Position numbers and translations under genes: made by a program
Shown: one piece after another, positions 35,215 through 45,006 of the stretch
Layout of the letters: each line of letters begins with the position of its first letter
How positions within the stretch are numbered: position 1 is the stretch's first letter
Origin: Maylandia zebra
Lineage: Eukaryota > Chordata > Actinopteri > Cichliformes > Cichlidae
NCBI RefSeq assembly: GCF_041146795.1
Contig: NC_135185.1
Coordinates: 23,270,529-23,334,528, forward strand
DNA length: 64,000 nucleotides
Direction: 5' to 3'
The notes under the pieces: generated by a model
Seen by the model: only the letters and a program-made list of their open reading frames with translations
Database searches by the model: none
Told to the model about the DNA's origin: nothing

Positions 35215-35956
35215 TCCTGCTGAACCAGACAACAGAATGAAGGAGACAATGTAGCCCATCTGAAGGAATGCGAGGACTTTGTCTAAAACCAGGGATTTTT
35301 TTTTTGTTTTTGTTTTTTTTGCTTTAGTGTTTGTTTACTACTCTGCAACCATCTCATCCATAACTGCAATGTCCCTGGCAGTGATGGACAGGAGGTGTAA
35401 TGGAGAGTGTGCTGCTTCCTCACTGCTTATTGGTGCTTGCATTTGTGATATGGGTGAGTGTGAGAGTGCAAATGTGAGTGGGAATTTTTTACTTTTTTTT
35501 CCCCCCTATTTTTTTTTTTTTTTTTCTACATGAAACCGTGACTGTCAACACGTTGCTGAATTTGACACATATTTAATCAAAAGTGTTTGGTGCTGGGCAA
35601 TTGGATGTAGCAGCTAAAGCTGTGTCTGCAAGATCTGACACATTGTGGTATTTAAAGGGAAAGTCCAAGTCTTAAATGTTGTCATTGCAGTGCACAGTTG
35701 TTTACAACTCTTGAAGCTCAACACTCCTGTGAACACAAACCATTCCTGAATGAACTAGATTTAGTCAACTGTTAAAACAGTAGGTGCTCATCACTTTCCA
35801 TTAGATTCCACTGTTTCCAAACTCTGTAGTAATGCACGTTGTATAGACTTTGATATTACTGGTTTTATGACTGAGATGTACCTAAATGACTGAAGTTTTT
35901 AACAGATTACCCATTGTAAATGAAGTTTTCTTGTTTTTTCACCATTTGTAAGATTG

Positions 35957-35962
35957 AATAAA
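35957..35962 (+). promoter_or_regulatory. marcks: Candidate poly(A) signal of marcks (proximal)
   Basis: AATAAA about 740 bases after the stop codon. A second AATAAA at 36217-36222 could serve as a distal alternative. The 3' UTR between is T-rich, with long T runs near 35480-35525. Confidence 0.55.
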
Positions 35963-36450
35963 ATTGGGAGATGTTTTAAGCAAGTTTCGCATCAAGCTGT
36001 GATGACTACAATGCCTACAATACCTAAAAATCTACACAAGAAAGCACATAAATCTGTGGTTGGGGGTACTGTCTTTAAACAGCATTGGGGTTTTTTTTGT
36101 TTTTTTTTTCTCTTTTTGTTTTGTATATGAAACTCACCTTATTCAACATGAAATGTAACAATATCTGCAAACTGGTATTAAGGTGTTCAGTTTATTATAT
36201 GTGAGTACTGCTGAAGAATAAAGCAACAAAATGTGGATTGGCACTCTTGAGCTCCTTTATTTATGTTTAAAAAGCATAAAAACACCACTGCTGCCCTTTT
36301 ATAATACCCATCATAAATCTGGAGAGGGAGTGGGAGAGTTTAGACTGGTATTCAGAGCTTAGGTCGGCTGCTGTAGCCACAGATATACAGATTCTTTGTT
36401 TCACAGCACCATCGTGTGGTGCACTGAAAGATTTCACACATACAGAAGGC

Positions 36451-36480
36451 TTTTTTTTTTTTTTTTTTTTTTTCTTTTTT
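36451..36480. repeat. Poly(T) tract
   Basis: Twenty-three T residues, a C, then more T. Read from the minus strand, it could be the poly(A) tail of an old retroposed sequence, but no body was recognised. Confidence 0.7.
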
Positions 36481-36614
36481 GTTAATGCAATGAGTTGTAT
36501 TTAGGATTCTAAGTATTTGTCTGCTAAATCCAAACTGTAAGCTAGTTCCTCAGGAGAGGGGTCTAGATCTGCCCCCTATCCTACTTTTAGAAGCCTTGAG
36601 GGGAATGATTTTCA

Positions 36615-36740
36615 ATTCAACTCAGTTCAATAAAACTTTATTGATCCTGAAGGTTGACCCGAAGGAAATTAGGTTAAGGCTGCTGACCTTTTGCCAGTGC
36701 CATCTTACCCTTCCGACCATACATACATTACACAACATCA
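36615..36740. repeat. Dispersed repeat fragment ('aaaactttattgatcctgaa' type)
   Basis: The motif 'actttattgatcc...gaaggaaatt' is typical of 3' or terminal parts of interspersed fish repeats, and related motifs occur at 5448 and 59770 in this window. Family unknown. Confidence 0.45.
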
Positions 36741-38679
36741 ACATAAACTAAATTTGACAAAAGTCTTTGAGGTAATACTCCAAGATGTTAGAAGAAAACT
36801 GCAGTCCTTGTAATGAAGAGGCGACGGTCACTTATTTAAATATTCACCTCATTTACTAAATTAGAGCAAAAGTAATGATAAATTAGCTGGTGAAGTTGGC
36901 CTTTGAGGACCTTGTTGCGTTTAAGACAGGCACATTTCTTTCCCTAAAACAAACTTAATCTGGAGTGAACCTGAAGTGAGATATGATTGCTGCCCAATAG
37001 TATTTTTAGTGATTTACCAATGAAGGAACTACACAACATAATTGTGCCACATGATTCAGGGTCAGTGGCGTTGCATCCGAACTCAGAGTTTCTGGTTTTG
37101 GACCATAAATGATAGTGTTTGAAACAAACATTTTTACGACGTCTGGAGGTTTAGTGTCTTTCGCAAACAGCATAGACTGAATTGATGCCTGTGCGAGATT
37201 CCTTCCATGAAACCCCATAAACACCAGAATGTTTTTAAGAGTGGAGGAGAAAGCAAAACACTCCTGCAGGGTGTTTTTTTGGCAGCACACAGCTCTACCC
37301 GTGCACATTTCAAACCCTCTATTTCCTTTGCACCCACTCTAACCTTGGACACCGTAGCTCTGGCCACCGCAAAAAGAGTGTGTTTTACACATAATACTTC
37401 TATTTCTGCTTCTTAAACTGCTTGTCCATTTTGGTTAGGTTGTTGAGAGACGTGCTGCTTCTTGTAACACCCAGTGTTCCTCACATGCTGCCATACACAC
37501 ATCTCTCTGCATCCTACTCAAGAACATCTGGTTCCTCTTTGCGTTGCTTCTTTCTTTCCAAACAGATGCACAACTGTATAGATAGACATACAAGGTGAAC
37601 CTACTAACAAAAATATATCAAAGTAAATTATTCTTCGTAGTCTCAGCAGATAATTTTAGAGTGCGGCTTGTGGAGTCAGCCAGAGGCAGCTCTCCATCTG
37701 CGCTGTCCCACCTCATTGCAACAACCACAGGCCATCTCCAAATGGAAGTACCCTCAGATGGCAATCCCCAGCAGTTTACTTCAGCCAGCTTCCTCTCTTT
37801 TCTTTCCCTTGGGCCCCTCACCTAACCACTGTCACGCTCTTTCCCCCAAGCGAGATCAAACAGCTGCCTCCCTGCCAAAGGACCATCCCTGTCCCTCATT
37901 CCACACCCAAACTATATTCAGCACTCTCATATTGAGGCTTGCATGGTAGAGTAGCCTTTGTAAACTTTGGCTGCCAAGCAGGCAACTGGTAGCCATCATG
38001 TGGAGAGAGATTTTTTATTTAATCTATTTTAGCCTCTGTTTAGGACCATGTACTGCACTGAAGTATGTGTGAATTTTAAGCACTTTTTAAACACATATAC
38101 TGACTACAAGCTGGTTAAATTGATATGATCAATGGCAAATTTGTGAGAGAATCTCAACTTCAAGGGTAGACTAAATTAGCAATGGTTGGTCTTACATAAT
38201 AATAATTACTATTATTGCCTAAGAGTTAAGACTGTGTTGAAGAATAAAGGTGGTCATACCATATATTGACTTTTAAGCTTGTTAGAAATGTTCAAACTCT
38301 GTTTTCCCCTTATAAACTGTATATCCATGTATGTTTGCACATGTCTGCTGCACCTATTTCCCATTTTCTCAGCAAAATATAGAGAAATGAGGGGCGGCTT
38401 TTGCACAGTGCTGCATGTAGTTAATACTGTGCACAGGATACCAATTTATGGTGATACATTTAACAAAATGACCACAAATGAATAGAAATACATCATTATG
38501 TACATTATATATAATTATATAAGTTACATTACACTGAGGACAGTAAGTCCAACAGTAACGTTGGTAGGAAGATCCATTTTATAGTACCTGATACTTCCAC
38601 TTCACATTTGTCAGCCAAAATTTTGCTTACAAAACCCATATGAGTGCTTAAAATTAAAACGTCTTGTTACTAACAAATA

Positions 38680-38845
38680 ATGGCATGGTAGTCCAGTGCT
38701 TGGTTTGAACCTGCTGGGTGATTAGAGCCTCGCTGTGGATTGTTCATCTTATCCCTGTGTCTCTGTGGGCATACCTGTCCATGGTACGCCCCGCCTTTCT
38801 GTGGTAGTCAGCTGGAATAAGCTTCCATTAAGTAGATGAATGCAT
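38680..38845 (+). mobile_element. Decayed SINE copy
   Basis: Degenerate relative of 19431-19827: 'catggtagtccagtgcttgg', 'tttgaacc', 'ctgtccatggtacgccccgc', 'gtcagctggaataagcttcc' line up in order with the SINE body. Much of the middle is missing. Confidence 0.55.
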
Positions 38846-39218
38846 GTTGCTGACTTAAGATGCTTCATCTTAGGTAACTTTAGTATTAATAATATTTATA
38901 TTAAATTACTTTTGTATTTTTTCACAATAACTTAGTCTTGTGTTGAACCTGTCACAGATCACAATTATAACTTGATTTCTTGTTTTAATTTATGAATCTG
39001 CAGGAAAACTAAATTGGATTAGGGTTTTATTTTTTTACAGAACTCAACCAGTGCTTACAAAATACTCAAAGTGAGTTGACTCTTATGACTGTGTGTCTTC
39101 TTAAGCAGTTTTTGTGTTGTTTTATGTGCCTCTAACTGAGTTCTTTTTTAGTTTTCAAATTAAATGAGCTGCTAAATAAAAAAAAAACTTCTGATACAGA
39201 ACATTCATTAAGACATCA

Positions 39219-39224
39219 TTTATT
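39219..39224 (-). promoter_or_regulatory. col10a1: Candidate poly(A) signal of col10a1
   Basis: AATAAA on the minus strand about 630 bases after the col10a1 stop. Between the two lies A/T-rich 3' UTR with no coding frame. Confidence 0.5.
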
Positions 39225-39849
39225 TTGGTCATTATGGTTTACATGACACAATGTATGTCCAGGGATACAACGATGTTGCTGTTAAAACAGTTTGTGTTTC
39301 CATGACAGCATTTTGGTGACTTATTTCGTCATAACGGTCAATTTGACCATTACCATTTCACAATATATTCAAGTCACATTTAGTACAACAGGTTGCACAG
39401 AAAAAAGTATTAGGGTACTTTTAATAAGATTATTGGTAACCCAAACAAAAAAACTGAAAGAAAAAAAAAAAACAAGGTTGTATAAAAACAAACAAAAGCA
39501 GACAAACACTAAATTAAGAGTCACCAGTTGAAGTCAGTAAAAGGAACAGAATGGAAAAGAAAAAGTCAGGACATAACACAGTTTAACATCTCAATTTCAC
39601 ATGCTGTCTCCATTAAAATCTCACTGGTAACATTGTGGATTGCTTACCCCACCCCTGATCACCTGTGTTCATAAATTAGTTTTCCTTCTTCTAAGCACCT
39701 ATTTCTTGTAGTTTTCAAGTCGAGATGCAACTATTTCTCAAAAATGGTGAACTGCCTGTCTGTTAGGTTGAGGAAAAACGAACAGGGAGTTTAGTTTGAG
39801 AAATGGCAAATTTAGTTGGTTGGCTTTCGGAAACTACTGAATCAACGTA

Positions 39850-42800
39850 TCACGTTGAAGCGATGAGGAACCCAGAGAAAGAGCAGTGGACATTCTCTGC
39901 AGCAAAGACGCCATTGGCCTCATCGTCAGGGATCTGGACGTAAACTGTATCCTGCTCATCGAGCAAGAGGACAGCACTACCAGACATCTGGTCAAGGAAA
40001 CCCTTGTTGTACTCATCATAAGTGAACATAACAGGCTGGCCATTCTTGTACAGAGCCACCAGGGCATGAGCTCCATTGACATGGATGCTATAAGAGAAGA
40101 AGTACACTCCAGGAACCTGGCAAGTGAAAATGCCTGACTCAGGGTCATAGTGATTCTCAGCATTATACACTATGTGGTCAAATTTAATGGGGCTGCCAGC
40201 AGGAGGGTAGGGGGTGGTCAGAGCTGCAGTGAAAGCAGACATGGGGGACTTCACCATAATCTCGCTCACTTCCATGCCCTTGCCCTTCTCAAATGCAACC
40301 TCACCTGGAGGGCCAGGGGGACCAGGAGGGCCAGCTGGGCCAGGTTCTCCATCAGAGCCGGGCTCACCAGGTTGACCAGGAGGACCCTCAGGTCCAGTGA
40401 GACCCTTAGCAGCCAAACCAGCGGGGCCAGGGGCACCAGGGAGACCTGGGTGTCCCTTGAGGCCTGGAGCACCAGCGGGACCTTGAGGCCCAGTAGGTCC
40501 TCTTGAACCTGGTGCACCATCTGATCCAGAGGGACCTTGCTCACCTGGGCGACCAGGATGACCTTTGGGTCCAGCAGGGCCTGGGATACCTGGGGCTCCT
40601 GGGGTACCTGGGGCACCTCCATTTCCTTTTTCACCTGTGGGTCCAGTTTCCCCTCTGGCCCCAGCAGGACCAGCTGGTCCTGGGTAACCCTGCTTACCTT
40701 GGAAACCCTGTGCTCCCTGATCTCCCTTGTTTCCCTTAGGTCCCTGAGGACCAGTTGCTCCTGTGTCACCTTTAGAGCCAACAGCACCAGGTGCACCTGT
40801 GAAACCTCTTTCACCCTGAGGTCCAGTAGGACCAGTTGGGCCAGTTGCACCAGTAGCACCAGTATATCCAGTTGGACCTTGCTCACCCTTTGGGCCTGTA
40901 GCACCAGTGCTACCTGTAGCTCCCCTTTCTCCTTTCTCTCCATTTGCACCTGGCTTTCCATATCCAGGCACTCCAGGGGCACCAGTGGATCCAGTAGGTC
41001 CCTGGTTGCCTTTAGGGCCACTTGGACCAGGCAGACCGGGGGCACCATTCTCACCTGGTTTACCTGGAATACCAACACCTGGGGCACCGGTGTGTCCTTT
41101 AGGTCCCTGAGGTCCCATGGGACCAGGGGCACCATCGCTACCTGGGCTACCTGATTTTCCTGGCTCACCTGGGGAACCTGGTTTTCCTGGCTTTCCAACT
41201 CCAGATGAACCTGTAGCTCCAGGTGGACCCATAGGCCCTTCAGGTCCTGTCTCACCCTGAGGTCCAGGTGATCCCACCCCTCTATCACCCTTAGAACCTG
41301 GCAGTCCAGGGATACCTGGATGTCCTTTCAGACCAGGCTCTCCTCTAGGTCCCATTGCTCCAGGAAGACCTGATGGTCCAGGCTTGCCAGTAGCAGAGAG
41401 GCCAGCAGGTCCAGGGCTTCCTGGTGATCCAGGGACTCCCCTAGGTCCTTGAGGGCCAGTGGCTCCAGTATCTCCCTTCTCACCAGAGTCTCCAGGCCTG
41501 CCAGGTTTGCCAGGACCACCTGGAGATCCAGGTTTACCAGCAATGGAGCGGCCAGGAGATCCAGGGGGTCCGGGAGGTCCTTGAGGTCCAGCATAGCCTA
41601 CACCATTTTCACCTGGTGGGCCAGGAGGGCCAGAAGGTCCCTCGGGGCCTGGCTCACCTGGAGGACCAGGCTCACCTGCCACTGACACCACTGTGAAGAG
41701 TTAAAGAGAAACCATCATTAGTTCCATTAGCAAACAACAAAAAAACAAAAACAAAAAACAAAAATGGACACAAAGTAACAAAGTGAAAGAAATCTCTGTG
41801 TGTATGTTCAGGATACCTTAAGTCTGTGCATAAAATTCAACCACTTATTTCAAATTAGGGTCTGTTTAGGATGTTCAGTAACTCTGACTGCATCCCATTC
41901 AAGGGACAAGTGCTGGGTCATGGATGTTCTGGCCAGCTCTCAGTGCTTAGTGTGTTTGAGTGTGCATCAGTTTTGCAGCGTTCACAAGCAATATGACTTT
42001 CAGCAATCAAATATGAGCTGAATTTTAGCTTTTAAGAAAACCTCTCTACATAATGTTCTTCATTTTTTAAAATGGCTGAAACATGATCGACTAATTGATC
42101 CAGAAGGCGGGGCATGTTTAACTCTAATGAAGCAATGGTCTAACTTGTGAGATACGCCCACATACAACTCACCTATTGATGTACAGATATTATAAGATGT
42201 TACATGCATATTTTATTTTGAAGCAACCCCTTATAAACAGATGCATGTTTAGTATTATTCTAATAATTAATTTTAATACAGAAAAAGCATAACGTAAAGA
42301 AATATGGCTGCATGTAACCTGCTGAATGACTATTTTTAATACAAAGTACAGGTTTCAGATTTTAATGAGAGCCTTATGATTTGTTTAGGAGCTACTCAAG
42401 CAAAATAAGAGGGAGCTCTTTTTTATTTGCTGCCTTAATGTGGTCACATGGGTTTGAGTGTAAAAGGCTCACTCCTTGGCTTATTCTGATTTAGTTTGGA
42501 TAAAGCCAAACAGATGTTTCTACTTTTGCGTTAAACAGGCGCACCCAAACAAACCACACTGCTGGGTGACTGGACTTTAATTGTCAGTGTGAAACTAAAA
42601 ATAACCCCATAACAGCTACTTTCTCAAATAGAAACAGCAATGAGCTGATGACACAAAAGCGACACTTCACATTTTGCACTGCGTTTGGGAAACACACAAC
42701 CTCTCTTTTTGTGTTTGGCAAAATAATAAAAAGAAAAGAAAATCAAACGTAACTCATGTTAACAATTAAATAAATCGCTTGCTTAACAAATAGAGCGAAT

Positions 42801-43582
42801 AACTCTGCCAGATTGTAAACAGAATTAAAGTGCCTTCCTGTGAAACGTGCGCAAAATAGAATAAAATAAAGTAATAAAACTGTTGCTAATGTGAATAACT
42901 CGGCTCACTTAGTCATAAGGGGTCGCCACAGAGAAAAGCTCCGCCTGTTCGATTCCCTTCTTAACAGGATTTTTTTTTATCTCCTCCAGGGATCTTTTGC
43001 TTGTTTGGGGAATGTTTAAACCACTACACTACGGAGCTAGCGCTTTGGGTGAATATAAGGATACAAATATACAGGAAATGCTACAAAAACTACAGAGGGA
43101 GATTTAATCTGGTGATTTAGAGGAAAACAAAAACCTGCAAGCTCTGCTTCGTGCAAATAACCTGCAATTTCCGGCCTCACTGCGTGATTGGAGAGGCATG
43201 CAACCTGTTGTAGCCAATCAGAGAGCAACACTGGCCCAGAGCAAGGTGGAGTTCAGCTTTCAAAGTAAAGTGCAGCTGTGCCTATCATCTGTCAGGCTGC
43301 TTACGGTACCTCTATTGGTCAAAATAGCTATCCCCCTCACTGAAGGTAAGGAAATCCTGCCATACAGTGTTGCTCAAATAAGACCAACTTTATGGAAGAA
43401 GATCTCCCATAAAGTTGATAGGCTGTTCGTGAAGCTCACAAACTGATTGAACACAGGGCGAAATGATGCGTATTCTTACCATGGCTCTTCACAGGCATCA
43501 CCTTCCTCACTACGTAACCCTTTCCGTGGGCTGCTGCAGAGGCCACCACAAGGAGGAGGATGGTCGCTACACGTATGTCCAT
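39850..43582 (-). CDS. col10a1: Collagen alpha-1(X) chain, complete, 2 coding exons
   Basis: Secreted short-chain network collagen made by hypertrophic chondrocytes and, in fish, bone-forming cells; it trimerises through its C-terminal C1q domain. Exons are 43480-43582 (ATG, 34 codons plus one base, donor GTAAGA) and 39850-41690 (acceptor TTCACAG), totalling 647 aa (human 680). The start [20 protein letters not shown] is a signal peptide. A short NC2 region ([16 protein letters not shown]) precedes a long Gly-X-Y helix with several imperfections (for example [28 protein letters not shown]), as is usual for collagen X. From about residue 515 a non-helical linker leads to the C1q domain: [63 protein letters not shown], and the end [11 protein letters not shown]. 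The exon layout, one tiny exon and one huge exon, matches COL10A1. Large open frames in other phases are shadows of the GGN/CCN bias. Confidence 0.95.
41691..43479 (-). other. col10a1 intron between the two coding exons
   Basis: AT-rich, without further exons. It includes a repeat-like fragment at about 42900-43030 and a small inverted repeat at 43385-43417. Confidence 0.7.
42900..43030. repeat. Dispersed repeat fragment ('ggtcgccacag' type)
   Basis: 'ggggtcgccacagagaaaag', 'ctccgcctgttcgattccct' and 'ccactacactacggagcta' occur in a spacing I associate with a common fish interspersed repeat. A different repeat sharing 'ggtcgccacagcgggtcatc' is near 49555. Confidence 0.4.
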
Positions 43583-43948
43583 CTTGCAAGGTCAAACCTG
43601 CAATGGAGGAGGAGAAGAAGAAGAAAGTCAGTACATCTGTTTTCAAGGTATAAAAAGTGCCATCAAGCTTTAGTGTTTGTATTAGTGTGAATTTTAGAGA
43701 GCCTGAAAACTTTTCTGGTACAAGAACATGCTTTAATCTTTCTTACAGAAACAATACTAGACAACAAATAAGAACAGAAAGCACAATTTTCTATTTCCAC
43801 ACTTCAGGCTCATGTATTACAAATGAAGGTAAAAGGCAGCAGAAGTTGCTCTATTTTTCTCTAACCAGTCACAGGAATGACTGAAGGCCCACACAAAGCC
43901 TAGATGTTGACAGCACTCCCCTAGAGATAGAGAGGAAATTTCACATAC

Positions 43949-44040
43949 CAGCATCCAACGAGAAGAACCAAACTCCTCAGCACCAGTGAGCTCCCGGTGC
44001 TGCTGTATATCCTTAGGGTAGGAGCACAACTGAGGATATG
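43949..44040 (-). other. col10a1: Predicted non-coding first exon of col10a1
   Basis: A TATA box at 44066-44073 predicts a start site near 44040. From there the minus strand runs to a donor, GCTG followed by GTATGT (exon end 43949), and the exon with the ATG has an acceptor (CATTGCAG) about 15 bases before the start codon. This gives the three-exon structure known for COL10A1. The start site is inferred, not seen. Confidence 0.55.
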
Positions 44041-44065
44041 CTGCCCTCCAGTACAATGATGTGGG

Positions 44066-44073
44066 TATTTATA
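44066..44073 (-). promoter_or_regulatory. col10a1: TATA box of col10a1
   Basis: TATAAATA on the minus strand, placed about 485 bases upstream of the start codon but only about 30 from the predicted exon 1. A clean TATA box fits a strongly cell-type-restricted matrix gene. A 16-18-base A tract (44097-44113) lies just upstream. Confidence 0.7.
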
Positions 44074-44973
44074 CCATATCTACCCTGCGCATCATTAAAA
44101 AAAAAAAAAAAAAGCCCCCACCACTCAAGTACCTCCCTCCTCCAGCTAGGCTGTAATTAGCAGAAAGATCTGCCCAAAGCGGGCATGTCACATCAGGGTT
44201 CCTCCATGTCTTGAATATCCAGACACATGATTATCACTTATTTCTGTCTTCTCCTGAACTATAAAACAATAAAAAAGTATACTTTTGCAATGGACAAAAA
44301 CAATCTCAACGAGAGCAACAAGGACACCTTTCATTTTCATCTTGGTTACATGCATATTGCATTTTACAGGAGGCATTTAAAAATCTGCTCTGGACATGTT
44401 TATGTTAAAATTCCTCTTTCTAAATATGAAAATATCTTAAGGTAGTCAAAACAGACAGCTACTGTAGGTCTGTAACGGCACCTGTATAGCTTCACAAAGC
44501 GTGCTTTGAGGATGTATAGTGCACTATATGTCTCATCTCCAAATTTACATCTTGTCCAGCCGACTGGTGAAACTTGTCTTTACCTGTGCCGTCTGTCTGG
44601 ACACCTCTATGCCTGCATGATAACATAAACAAGGGAAGTGGTGGGGAAAGCTTGCCTTCATGAAAGGTACAGTAGCTTTTGTGGAGTTTGACTGAAATGA
44701 ACTAAAAATATTTTTTTCACTGATGTGAAGGCGTCATTTAAGAGATTCGTATATTTAGTTCAGTACATTTCCTGGGTATTATTATTTGGTCAGCTTGTTA
44801 TGTGACTAATAGAGGACAAAGTAGATTTCATTTCAGCCTCTATTTCAAGATGAACACTTTTTCTTAACTTGGATATTTTTGTATGTGTTTCACCCTCAAA
44901 ACAGCTAATAAATCTATATAAAGAGCCACTGGGAAAGGCATTTGGGCTTGTTTCTGTGCAGTCTTGTAAATGC

Positions 44974-45006
44974 ACTCTAGTGTAGCAGTGTTTGCTACAC
45001 TAGAGT
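44974..45006. repeat. Perfect 14-bp inverted repeat, 5-base loop
   Basis: ACTCTAGTGTAGCA, loop GTGTT, TGCTACACTAGAGT. One mismatch further out the pairing continues for two more bases. See findings. Confidence 0.9.

Larger units (their letters stand above)
36223..39218. other. Intergenic region between marcks and col10a1
   Basis: The two genes are convergent. The region holds a poly(T) tract at 36451-36480, a repeat fragment near 36615-36740 and a decayed SINE near 38680-38845. A small pyrimidine-rich patch with open frames (37595-37949) has no recognised protein similarity. Confidence 0.55.

Noticed and set aside
34635-35249. 204-codon open frame antisense to marcks exon 2
   Set aside because: It is Ala/Ser/Pro low-complexity sequence that follows from the GAA/GCC-rich sense codons. 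The sense strand has an unmistakable MARCKS protein.
40266-41288. 340-codon and other alternative frames within the collagen exon
   Set aside because: Shadow frames created by the repetitive GGN/CCN codons of Gly-X-Y triplets; only one frame gives collagen plus the C1q domain.
41688-41691. A start codon for col10a1 at the beginning of the large exon
   Set aside because: The codon there is GTG and lies across a splice acceptor. A proper ATG with a signal peptide is in the upstream exon at 43582 and joins in phase.
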